A stretch of DNA of 64,000 nucleotides from CAIWHR01 sp963713275 (GTDB taxonomy: Bacteria; Pseudomonadota; Gammaproteobacteria; Burkholderiales; Casimicrobiaceae). The stretch spans positions 1 to 64,000 of the forward strand of contig CAVQLG010000029.1 in NCBI GenBank assembly GCA_963713275.1. The letters run 5' to 3'. This document shows, one piece after another, positions 19,818-28,313 of the stretch. Under the pieces are notes generated by a model that searched no databases, was not told where the DNA came from, and was given only the letters and a program-made list of their open reading frames with translations. Both the position numbers and the translations under genes were made by a program. Position 1 is the first letter of the stretch; each line of letters begins with the position of its first letter.

Positions 19818-22530
19818 TCAGCCCCCCTCGCCCGCCGCCCCGGCGTCGGTGTCGCCGATCCGACACAGCGACTGGCGCCCGCAGCGACGGCAGGTCTCGC
19901 CCGGAACGCGCGGCTGCACGGTGGCCACCCCCGCGGCGATCTCCGCCGCGAGGGCGGTGATCGCCGCGCGCCACGCCGCCTCGGCCGCCGGCCAGTCGGC
20001 GATCGCGTTGCCCGTGGCGTCCGCCACCGTGCGCAGCGCAAACAGGTCGGCGTCGGCCGCGATGCCCACCCACTCGAGCGCGTCGGGCGCGAGCTGCGCG
20101 TAGGCGAGCGCGCCGATGCGCTCGTGCGGGTTCGCCGCCCGGCGCGCGAGCAGATAGACGCCGAGCTGGGGCGCGAGCGGGCGCGCTTCGAACCAACGGC
20201 CGACAGCCGCCGTCGTGCCGGTCTTGTAGTCGATGATCGCGACGCTGCCATCGGCGAGCACGTCGACGCGATCCAGCCGGGCGTTGATCCGAAAACCCTC
20301 GAACGCGAGCGCGATCGGGGATTCGATCTCGCTGACGACGAATTCCGGTCGCCCCCGTTCGGCGCGCTCGAGCCACGCGCGCAGCAGCCCGCACAGGCGC
20401 TCCTGCTCTGCCGGCGCCAGCACCGCGGGCAGCGCCGCCCAGCGCTGCCGCCCGATGGCCGCTGCCTGCATCGCTTCGCAGACCGCGTCCTCGATCGTCG
20501 CCCCGAGCGCCGGCGGGTCCAGCGCGAGCAGCGTGCGTTGATCGCCGACGCGGCGCCAGAACGCCGCGAGGGCAAGGTGGGCGAGCGAGCCGCGCTCCTG
20601 CGGCGTCAGTCCTTCCCGCCGCCGCGGCCAGGGCGCGGCGCCCAGCCGGTGCGCGGCGATCGCCTGGAACGGGCAGTTGCCCTGCGCTTCGATGAGCCCG
20701 GCACCGCCGCGCAGCGTCGTTCCGGGCGGCACCGCCGGCGCGAGCCCATCGTCGATGCCGTCCAGTTCCGGACGGGCCGCGAACGCTGCCTGCGCCGTCG
20801 TCGGCAGCGGAATCGGCGGCGCCCCCTGCGGCCAGATGCCAACGAGCGCGGAGGCCTCGCAGCGGCAGTCGTCCCGGCACTGCGGATGGCTGAAGACCAC
20901 CCGTCGCGCCGAGCGCGCCAGCACGTCCACGAGCGCGCGGGCGTATTCGAGCTCGCGTGCCGCCGAGGACCGCGGCACGCCGCGTTCACGCTGCCACGAA
21001 AGCGGCAGCAGCGGATTCGGGCGCGGCGGCTGCGGCCAGGCGTCCGCGGCGAATCCCGCCGCCCAGAGCGCGTCGAACGGGAGGCCCGCCGCCTCGAGGA
21101 CGCCGAGGATCTCGATGGGCGCCGGCTTTCCCTGGGGCTGGAACAGCGTGTCGGCAAGCTGCGCGTCGAGGGCGGCCAGCGCCTCGCCGCGGGAGATGTG
21201 GCCACAGACGGCATCGAGCGTGGCGAACTCGGCCAGCGCTTCGTCCCACGCCCCGAGGGCCTGATGCTCGCCGCTGTCCAGCGCGCGCGCTCCGGGCCAT
21301 CCGAGGGCGAACAGCAGCGCGCGCCACGCATCGCACCAGGCGCGTGGCGGGGCCCGTCCCGCGGGGCCGAGCGCCGCGAAGGCGCCGCGCCAGCGCTGCG
21401 CGAGGGCCGGATCCTCGCCCGCAAGGGCGTGCGCCAGCGCGCCGCGCTCGACGCGCTCGACGCCGGCGCCGCGCCAGCGCAATTCGGCGCCCGCACGGCG
21501 CAGCCAGGCCGCCTCGTCCCCCGGCAGGTAGGGTGAACGCAACAGCGCCGCCGCGCGATCGGCGGGCAGCGCGTGGTCGGTGAGGGCGAGGAGATCGAGC
21601 GCCACCGCGATGCTCGGAACGTCGGCGAGCGCGGTACCCAGCGACAGCTCGTAGGGTCGCACGGCACCCTCCCGTCCAGGCCACTGCAACTCCGGGCAGA
21701 GGATGTCCTCGGCCAGCGACCTCACCTCTTCGCGGCGCGCGGCGAGGTCGAGCACCACGATGCCGATCGCCGTCTGCGGCGCGGCTTCGAGCTCTCCGCG
21801 CGCCCAATGCAGCGCCGACGCAAGCTCGTCGCGGGGCGTCGCGCACGCGACAACCTCGGAGCGCCCGCACTCGGCGCGCACGGTGTCGAGCCGCGTCACC
21901 TCCACCCCGGCGCCGCCGAGCGCGGCGAGCAGCCGCTCCTGCTGCGGCGTGGGCTCGACGAACCCGGCCAGCGCGATCGCCGATGGCGCGAACGCGGTCC
22001 AGGAAGGCGTGGCGCCCAACAGGCGATCGACCGTCTGCGCGAGATCGATGGCCTGCGTTTCGCGCAACCGCTGCGCGTAGCGCTCGGCCCAGCGCGCGAA
22101 GGTGGCGGCGTCCTCGCCGAACGCGGCGCTGCTCCACGCCTGCCAGCTCCGGCCGCCGGCGCCGAACGCGTGCATCCGCGCCCACGCTTCGGCTGCAAGC
22201 GCGGCCGCCCCGGCGGCGTCGACGAGCGGCGCGGTGCGCGACAGCGCGTCGCCGACGACCTGTCGCCACAGGTAGCGTCGCCTGCGCGTCCGACAGCAGC
22301 CGCGGAGCGTCGTCGGGGTATCCGGCGGCGACGGCATCGCGCCACAGCGTGGCGACGAACACGCTCCAGGGAACGGCGCGGGCGGCGGGCCAGGCCTCGC
22401 GGCCCTGGGAGAGGTTCGCCGCGTCGTGCAGCGCCGTCAGCCGGCGCGCCAGGCGGTTGTTCGGCACGATGACCGTCGTTCCCGCGGCAAGCGCCGCGGC
22501 AAGCGCCGGATTCAGCGCGGCGTCGTTCAT
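19818..22530 (-). CDS. AddB-like PD-(D/E)XK nuclease, partner of the helicase (one frameshift)
   Basis: About 903 residues over one extra base near 22274. The N-terminus (VIVPNNRLARRLTAL) has the helicase-like fold of AddB but no Walker A. The C-terminal nuclease shows SVAIIDYKTGTT and four cysteines typical of the AddB iron-sulfur staple: one in GNCPFQAIAAHRLG and three in ETCRRCGRQSLCRIG. It corresponds to the betaproteobacterial family annotated as a probable DNA repair protein next to UvrD-type helicases. It precedes and is coupled to the helicase gene. Confidence 0.85.
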
Positions 22531-22798
22531 GCCTGATCACCGCGGCGACGCCCCGTCCGCCCGCGGCCCCTCCGGCCCCGGCGCCGCGCGTGCGCGCGCC
22601 GTTCGCGCCGGCGAAAGCGGCACGACGCGGTTCACAGGCGATCATGGGCACGGATGGGCGGGGCGAACGGCGCCTGCGCGGCGTGACGCTGCGGCGCTTA
22701 CGTGCAATTCTAGCCCGGGCGCCGTCGCGGCCTCGCGACGGGCAAGGCGCGCCCCGGCCGGACCGGAGTGCGCCTGCGCTGCCGCGCGAGCCCGGGTG

Positions 22799-22873
22799 AC
22801 AGGTTTGCCGCTCAGCGCGGCGGCGAGTTCGCGTTAACAGGCTTGCCGCCCCGCGCGGCGGCGACGTCGCGTA
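22799..22873. repeat. Two tandem ~38-base copies, GC-rich, each with a short hairpin
   Basis: Copy one (22799-22836) and copy two (22837-22873) both begin acagg(t/c)ttgccgc and end in gtcgcgta or ttcgcgtta. Each contains a GCCGC...GCGGC stem. They lie directly after the 3' end of the cysteine-rich gene (minus strand), where they could slow transcription or protect the message end; there is no T-run. The rest of the 22531-22880 gap shows no gene. Confidence 0.5.
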
Positions 22874-22880
22874 CTCGTTG

Positions 22881-23228
22881 CTAGTCCGCGGCCATGCCGC
22901 AGGCGCCGGACGGCATCGCGGCCGGCGACGCGGCCTCGGCACCCGGCCGGTGCGGTTCGACGGCACCGACGGCCGCCAGCGGCGCGACGATCGCCATGCT
23001 TTGGTGCCCGTTCGGCGCCGCCGCCGGACGGCGCGGCAGGATCTTCCATTCGCCGCACCAGTCGTCGTCGCGCACCGTGGGCCAGACGCCCTCGATCTGG
23101 TAGGACTTGGTGGAGACGGGGCTAAGCAGCGGAGCGGTGCGGCGGCACTGACCGGACCGCGCCGCGCGCCCATCGACAGCCCGCGCATGACGTCGATCGT
23201 AGAAGTGGCAGGTCACGCATTTTTCCAT
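22881..23228 (-). CDS. Cysteine-rich small conserved protein
   Basis: 115 residues. The first 65 contain MEKCVTCHFYDRR, GQCRRTAPLL and WPTVRDDDWCGEWK: four cysteines in a CX2C...C...C pattern with conserved tryptophans, as expected for a small zinc- or iron-binding module found across proteobacteria. The C-terminal 50 residues are Ala/Pro/Gly-rich and probably disordered. Function unknown. It follows the J-like gene by 25 bases and is likely in the same transcript. Confidence 0.7.
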   Translation of the reverse strand: MEKCVTCHFYDRRHARAVDGRAARSGQCRRTAPLLSPVSTKSYQIEGVWPTVRDDDWCGEWKILPRRPAAAPNGHQSMAIVAPLAAVGAVEPHRPGAEAASPAAMPSGACGMAAD

Positions 23229-23253
23229 GGCGGCTCCAGTGGGCGAAGGCTGC

Positions 23254-23589
23254 TCAGGCGGCGAGCGATTGATAGGCTTGCAGCATCGAAGCCGGGATGT
23301 CCTGAACGACACGCGTACTGCGCGGCACGCCCTGGTCCAGCGCTTCCTTGAGTTCGATATCGGCGATGCGCGCCGCGCGTTCCAGCTCGGCGTCGTAGCG
23401 CTGGCGCTTCGCGGGATTCGACAGCACCTCGTACGCGGCGTGGATCTCGCGCACAAGCCCCGCGAGATCCTGGCCCGAATCCGACACGCCGTACCCGAAC
23501 CGCTCGAGGATCTGCGCGTACGCGGCGTCGATGCGTGCCGGGCTCGCGCCGGGAGCGATGTCGAGATAATCGTAATAGGTGTAGTTCAT
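23254..23589 (-). CDS. J-domain-like protein without the HPD motif
   Basis: 111 residues. Residues 1-70 follow the DnaJ helix pattern: YYDYLDIAPGASPARIDAAY, then IHAAYEVLSNPAKRQRYD. The loop between helices II and III reads RFGYGVSDSG, so the histidine-proline-aspartate triad needed to stimulate Hsp70 ATPase is absent. It may still bind a partner through the J fold. Start ATG 23589 is preceded by gagg. Operon with the cysteine-rich gene. Confidence 0.75.
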   Translation of the reverse strand: MNYTYYDYLDIAPGASPARIDAAYAQILERFGYGVSDSGQDLAGLVREIHAAYEVLSNPAKRQRYDAELERAARIADIELKEALDQGVPRSTRVVQDIPASMLQAYQSLAA

Positions 23590-24069
23590 TGCCCGCTCCT
23601 CGGTCGTCCCGCGCACGGCGCGGTGGACTCCCGCCTGGCATAGAGCAGCAACCGTGCCACGCGACCCGCGTCGAGACGCGGCAGAGCACGAGCGGGAGGC
23701 GGGCCGGTCTTTGCGCCGGCCCACCGGATTGCCGCGTTGCTCGCCGCGCATCGCACGGCTGGCGGCTCGGGTGGGCCGTTTCCCCCGGGAAGCGGGCAGT
23801 GCAACCGCTCGCGAAGGTTGTTCCCGAGGCACGCAGGCGAGCGGCCGCGAAGCTGACGGCGAAAGCCGGCAACCGCCTGCCGCCGGCGGGCATGCCGGTG
23901 GGCTACAAGCCGCCGCGCACAGCGCAGGCGCGCCGCCGGCCCGGAACGCCCCGGCAACTCGGCGCTCGCCGAACGCCTCCGCCTTCGCGCAACAGGCGGG
24001 ACGCGAGACTCGCCGCCCGGGCGCGCCAACCGTCGTACAATCGGCCGATCGCGACCCACGCCCATCGCC
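23590..24069. other. Intergenic region
   Basis: About 480 bases between divergent genes. I find no convincing coding frame. A tacaat box at 24036-24041 is a likely -10 for the molybdoenzyme gene, 30 bases ahead of its ATG. Confidence 0.5.
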
Positions 24070-26148
24070 ATGCCCGCTCCCGGCAATCGCACGCGCACGC
24101 TCGTGCGCGGCGCCTGTCCTCACGACTGCCCCGACACCTGTGCGCTGGAGGTCACGGTCGAGGCGGGTCGCGCGATCGCCGTGCGCGGCGCGGCCGACCA
24201 TCCGCCCACCGGCGGCGCGCTGTGCACGAAGGTCGCGCGCTACCTCGAGCGCACGTATTCGGACCAACGGCTGTTGCATCCCATGCGACGCGTCGGCCGG
24301 AAAGGCGAAGGCAGGTTCGCCCGCATCGGCTGGGACGAAGCACTCGACACCATCGCCGCGCGGTTCCGCGCGATCGCCGCTTCGCCGCACGGCCCGCAGG
24401 CGATCCTGCCGTATTCGTACGCCGGCACGATGGGCCTGCTGCAGTCGAGCTCGATGGACCGGCGCTTCTTCCACCGCCTGGGCGCCACGCTCCTCGACCG
24501 GACGATCTGCTCCACTGCCGGCAAGGCCGGCTGGGTCGCCACCGTGGGGGCGGCGATCGGGACCGACGTTGAGCGCTTCGCCGAGAGCAGACTGATCCTG
24601 ATCTGGGGCAGCAACCCGATCGTGTCGAACCTGCATTTCTGGACCCGCGCGCAGGAGGCGAAGCGCCGGGGCGCGATGCTCATCGCGATCGACCCCTGGC
24701 GCAGCGCGACCGCGGAGAAATGCCACCGGCACGTCGCCCCGCTGCCGGGCACCGACGCCGCGCTGGCGCTGGGAATGATGCACGTGCTGATTCGCGACGG
24801 GCTCGTCGATCGCGACTACGTCGACCGTTACACGCTGGGGTACGAGGCGCTCGCGGCGCGCGCGGCGCAGTACCCGCCGGCGCGGGTCGCGGCGATCTGC
24901 GGCCTCGCCGCGGACACCGTCGTCGAACTGGCGCGCGACTACGGCCGCATCCGGCCGGCGGCGATTCGCCTCAACTACGGGCTGCAGCGCCACGCGGGCG
25001 GCGGCAACGCCGTGCGCGCGATCGCCTGCCTGCCTGCCCTGGTCGGCGCGTGGCGCGATCCCGCCGGCGGCGCGCTGCTGTCGTCGTCGGGCACCTATCC
25101 CGTCGACAGCGCCGCGCTCGAGCGCCCCGATCTCGTCGTCGGCCGACCGCGCACGCTCAACATGAGCGCGATCGGCGACGTGCTGCTCGAAGTGCGCGAT
25201 CCTCCGGTCGACGCGATCTACGTCTACAACGCGAACCCCGTGGCGGTCGCCCCCGACGCGACGCGGGTCGCCGCGGGCTTCGCGCGCGAGGATCTCTTCT
25301 GCGTCGTGCACGAGATCTTCCAGACCGACACCGCGGACTACGCGGACATCCTGCTGCCGGCGACGACGCAGCTCGAGCAGCTCGACATCCACCACTCGTA
25401 TGGCCACCTGCACGTGCAGCTCAACCAGCCCGCGATCGCGCCGCTCGGCGAAGCGAAACCCAACACCGAGGTGTTCCGCCTGCTCGCAGCGCGGATGGGA
25501 TTCACCGACGCGTGCTTCCGGGACAGCGACGAGGCGCTCGCGCGCCAGGCGTTCCGGCGCGCCGATCCGCGCGCCGCGAACCTCGACTGGGAAGCACTGC
25601 TGGCGCGCGGATTCGCGCGGCTGGCGGTGCCCGAGCCCTACGCGCCGTTCGCGCAGGGCGGCTTCCCCACGCCGTCGGGGCGCTGCGAGTTCCACTCGGC
25701 GGCGCTGGCGGCACAGGGTCACGATCCGCTGCCCGACTTCGTCCCGCCGCGCGAGTCGGTGGCGAGCAACCCGGCGCTCGCGCGCCGCCATCCGCTGGCG
25801 TTCGTGTCGCCGCCGGCGCGCAATTTCCTGAACTCGTCGTTCGCCAACCTGCCGACCTTCCTTGCCGAGGAAGGCGCGCCGCGGCTCCACCTCCATCCCG
25901 ACGACGCCGCGGCGCGCGGGCTCGCCGACGGCGACGACGTGCGCGTCCGCAACGACCGCGGGAGCTTCACGGCGCGCCTGGAGGTCACCGCCCGCGCCCG
26001 GCCCGGTGTCGCCGTCGCCCCGTCGATCTGGTGGAAGAAGCTGTCGCCGGGTGGCGCCAACGCCAACGCCGTCACGAGCCAGGCGCTGACCGACCTTGGC
26101 GCGGGGGCAACGTTCTACGATTGCCTGGTGGAAGTCGAGCGCGCGTAA
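24070..26148 (+). CDS. Molybdopterin oxidoreductase (DMSO reductase family)
   Basis: 692 residues. The N-terminus carries a [4Fe-4S] motif CPHDCPDTCAL with a fourth cysteine in GALCTKV, then the bis-MGD-binding core (LIWGSNPIVSN, AIDPWRSATA, QTDTADYADILLPATT) and a C-terminal molydopterin-dinucleotide domain (LHLHPDDAAARGL). There is no twin-arginine signal, so it is cytoplasmic. The substrate cannot be deduced: related proteins are annotated as formate dehydrogenase-like or thiosulfate/polysulfide reductase-like. No iron-sulfur or membrane partner subunit is adjacent, so it may use a soluble donor. Confidence 0.88.
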   Translation: MPAPGNRTRTLVRGACPHDCPDTCALEVTVEAGRAIAVRGAADHPPTGGALCTKVARYLERTYSDQRLLHPMRRVGRKGEGRFARIGWDEALDTIAARFRAIAASPHGPQAILPYSYAGTMGLLQSSSMDRRFFHRLGATLLDRTICSTAGKAGWVATVGAAIGTDVERFAESRLILIWGSNPIVSNLHFWTRAQEAKRRGAMLIAIDPWRSATAEKCHRHVAPLPGTDAALALGMMHVLIRDGLVDRDYVDRYTLGYEALAARAAQYPPARVAAICGLAADTVVELARDYGRIRPAAIRLNYGLQRHAGGGNAVRAIACLPALVGAWRDPAGGALLSSSGTYPVDSAALERPDLVVGRPRTLNMSAIGDVLLEVRDPPVDAIYVYNANPVAVAPDATRVAAGFAREDLFCVVHEIFQTDTADYADILLPATTQLEQLDIHHSYGHLHVQLNQPAIAPLGEAKPNTEVFRLLAARMGFTDACFRDSDEALARQAFRRADPRAANLDWEALLARGFARLAVPEPYAPFAQGGFPTPSGRCEFHSAALAAQGHDPLPDFVPPRESVASNPALARRHPLAFVSPPARNFLNSSFANLPTFLAEEGAPRLHLHPDDAAARGLADGDDVRVRNDRGSFTARLEVTARARPGVAVAPSIWWKKLSPGGANANAVTSQALTDLGAGATFYDCLVEVERA

Positions 26149-26200
26149 CGCGGGCGCGGCGCGCGCTCGCGGCGCGCCACCGGGTTTCGCGTTGGCGCCG

Positions 26201-26776
26201 TCAGAGCTTGCGCACGAGGCCCGTCATCACGCCGAAGATCTCGAGCGCGCCTTCGGGCCGGATCACCGGATACGCCCTGTTCTCGGGCTTGAGGACGAAG
26301 GCGCCGTTCTCGAGCTCGAGGCGCTTGAGCGTGAACTCGCCGTCGACGATGGCGATGACGATGTCCCCGCGCTTGGCCGCGGCCGCCTTTTCGACGACGA
26401 CGAGGTCGCCCTCGAGGATGCCGGCGTCGATCATGGAATCGCCCCGGACGCGCACGAGCACGGTCTGCGAGGGGCGCTCGATCAGGTAGTCGTCGATGGT
26501 GAGCGCGTCGCCCGGCGCGTCGTCGATGGCGCTGGGCAGGCCGGCGTGCACCGGCGATTCCGCGAGCGGGCGCTCGAAGAACCGCCGGGTCGGCGCGAGG
26601 CGCTTGTCGGGTGTGGACTCGATGAATCCGGCGAGCTTGAGCCGCGCCACCATCGCCGCGACCGACGACTTGGACTTGAGTTCAAGCAGCTGTCCGATCG
26701 AAGCGTACGATGGCAGGACGCGGTGTGCGGCGTAATAGTCCTGCAGCCGCGACAGGTAGGAACGATCGTTCGACAT
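26201..26776 (-). CDS. LexA-like autocleavable repressor (S24 family)
   Basis: 191 residues. N-terminal winged-helix region (LPSYASIGQLLELKSKSSVA, residues 21-40) differs from the classical LexA recognition helix. The C-terminal S24 protease domain is complete: cleavage bond Ala78-Gly79 (PVHAGLP), nucleophile Ser114 (RGDSMIDAGI) and general base Lys151 (EFTLKRLE). It should repress until RecA-stimulated self-cleavage after DNA damage. Two identical palindromes flank its start, arguing for autoregulation and for co-control of the divergent nuclease. Whether it is the cell's main LexA or a second one cannot be told from this window. Confidence 0.85.
   Translation of the reverse strand: MSNDRSYLSRLQDYYAAHRVLPSYASIGQLLELKSKSSVAAMVARLKLAGFIESTPDKRLAPTRRFFERPLAESPVHAGLPSAIDDAPGDALTIDDYLIERPSQTVLVRVRGDSMIDAGILEGDLVVVEKAAAAKRGDIVIAIVDGEFTLKRLELENGAFVLKPENRAYPVIRPEGALEIFGVMTGLVRKL
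26760..26771. promoter_or_regulatory. Operator copy 1, GAAC-N4-GTTC palindrome inside the repressor gene
   Basis: A perfect 12-base palindrome, gaacgatcgttc, covering codons 2-6 of the LexA-like gene (Ser-Asn-Asp-Arg-Ser). It is identical to copy 2; centres are 31 bases apart, close to three helical turns. The half-sites match the Gram-positive SOS box, GAAC-N4-GTTC, not the CTGT-N8-ACAG box usual in beta- and gammaproteobacteria. Confidence 0.65.
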
Positions 26777-26782
26777 GCGGTT

Positions 26783-26811
26783 ACAATAGCGAACGATCGT
26801 TCTGCGGTCAA
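26783..26811 (-). promoter_or_regulatory. Sigma-70 promoter of the LexA-like gene
   Basis: On the minus strand: -35 ttgacc (26811-26806), a 17-base spacer, and -10 tattgt (26788-26783). The spacer contains operator copy 2. Only six bases separate the -10 from the ATG at 26776, so transcription should begin at or next to the start codon and give a leaderless message. Confidence 0.65.
26791..26802. promoter_or_regulatory. Operator copy 2, GAAC-N4-GTTC palindrome in the promoter spacer
   Basis: Second perfect gaacgatcgttc, located between the -35 and -10 of the LexA-like gene and 54 bases before the divergent nuclease start. Binding here would block RNA polymerase on the repressor promoter and probably also the short divergent control region. 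Confidence 0.7.
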
Positions 26812-26855
26812 TACCCGCGCCGTCCTTCGCCGCGCCGACTTCGAACCTGAACACC

Positions 26856-28298
26856 ATGCGCCTGTTCGCCCCCGTGCTCGCGCTCGTCGACCTGGAGACG
26901 ACCGGGATGGACGCGGCCGCCGACGGCATCACCGAGGTCGCCGTCGTCCGCGTCACCGCCGATCCGGCGGGCGGCCCGCCCGTCGTCGACGCGTGGTCGA
27001 CGCTGATCGATCCCGGTCGGCCGATACCCCCGGCAATTCAGGCGCTGACCGGCATCACCGACGCGATGGTGAAGGGCGCGCCGTCGTTCGCGGCGATCGC
27101 CGCCGAGGTCGAGCGCCGCACCGCCGGCGCGGTGCTGGTCGCGCACAACGCGCGGTTCGACTACGGCTTCCTCAAGCACGCCTTCGCGCGGCTCGGGCGC
27201 GGCTTCAGCGCCCGCGTGCTGTGCACGGTCAAGCTCTCGCGGCGCCTCGATCCCGACGCCCCGTCGCACAGCCTCGACAGCGTCATCGCCCGGCACGGGT
27301 TGAACGCGGGCCACCGCCACCGCGCGTTGGGCGACGCGCAGGTGCTCTGGTCGTTCCTCGCGGCGCTGTACGCCCGGTTGCCGGCCGAGGTGATCGAGGA
27401 GGCGGCCCGGCGGGTGCTGAGGATGCCGAGCCTGCCCCCGCACCTGCCGCGCGACGCCCTCGACGCGCTGCCCGAGTCGCCGGGCGTCTACCGCTTCTAC
27501 GGCCTCAACGCGCATCCGCTGTACGTGGGCAAGAGCAAGAACCTGCGCGAGCGCGTCGCCGCGCATTTCTCGTCCGACTACCGGTCGGCGACGGACCAGC
27601 GCCTGTCGGCGGAGGTCCGCCGCATCGAGTTCGAGACCACCGCCGGCGAGATCGGTGCCCTGCTGCGCGAAGCGGCGCTGGTCAAGTCCTTGCTGCCGGC
27701 CCACAACCACGCGCTGCGGCGCAAGGCCGAGGCGGTCGTGATCGAGTTGCCGGCACCGCCCGGGCCGCCGCGCTTGCACTGCGCATCCGGTCTCGACGCG
27801 GCCGACCTGCCGGGGCGCTACGGCCCGTTCACCTCGCGCCGCACGGCGCGCGAGGCGCTGCGCCACCTCGCCACCGAGCACGCGTTGTGCTGGACCGCGC
27901 TCGGGCTCGAAAAGCGCAGCGGCCCCTGTTTCGCGCGGCAGGTGCGGCGCTGCGCGGGCGCTTGCGTGGGCGCCGAGACGCCGGGAGCACATCAGGCGCG
28001 GCTCGCCGCGGCGCTGGAACCGTTGCGCATTCCCCCTTGGCCGTACCCTGGCCCGGTGGCCATCCGCGAGCACGACACGCTGTCCGGGCGCACCGATCTG
28101 CACGTCGTGCACGACTGGTGCTGGCTCGGCAGCGCGAGCGACGAGGCAGCGCTCGGACAGCTCGTCGAACAACGGCCGCGGCCCGAGTTCGATCCCGACA
28201 TTGCCCGCCTGCTGCTGCGTACTCTCGCCCGAGGCAGGCACGACATCGTCGCGCTGGGGACGCCGCCCGAAGCGTGCGCGGTCGATGCCGCCGGCTGA
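26856..28298 (+). CDS. DnaQ-like 3'-5' exonuclease fused to GIY-YIG (UvrC/Cho-like) endonuclease
   Basis: 480 residues. Residues 1-175 are a DEDDh exonuclease: Exo I DLETTG (12-17), Exo II HNARFDYGF near 97, Exo III HRALGDAQ near 151. Residues ~205-300 form a GIY-YIG nuclease as in UvrC and Cho: GVYRFYG near 210, LYVGKSKNLRERV near 222, with the downstream glutamate region FETTAGEIGALLREAALVK. The C-terminal part has paired cysteines (GPCFARQVRRCAGAC) as in UvrC-like proteins. In E. coli the stand-alone Cho is SOS-induced and incises 3' of bulky lesions; here the divergent LexA-like gene and shared operators suggest the same control. Confidence 0.88.
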   Translation: MRLFAPVLALVDLETTGMDAAADGITEVAVVRVTADPAGGPPVVDAWSTLIDPGRPIPPAIQALTGITDAMVKGAPSFAAIAAEVERRTAGAVLVAHNARFDYGFLKHAFARLGRGFSARVLCTVKLSRRLDPDAPSHSLDSVIARHGLNAGHRHRALGDAQVLWSFLAALYARLPAEVIEEAARRVLRMPSLPPHLPRDALDALPESPGVYRFYGLNAHPLYVGKSKNLRERVAAHFSSDYRSATDQRLSAEVRRIEFETTAGEIGALLREAALVKSLLPAHNHALRRKAEAVVIELPAPPGPPRLHCASGLDAADLPGRYGPFTSRRTAREALRHLATEHALCWTALGLEKRSGPCFARQVRRCAGACVGAETPGAHQARLAAALEPLRIPPWPYPGPVAIREHDTLSGRTDLHVVHDWCWLGSASDEAALGQLVEQRPRPEFDPDIARLLLRTLARGRHDIVALGTPPEACAVDAAG

Positions 28299-28313
28299 CC
28301 CGCTGCAGCAGTG

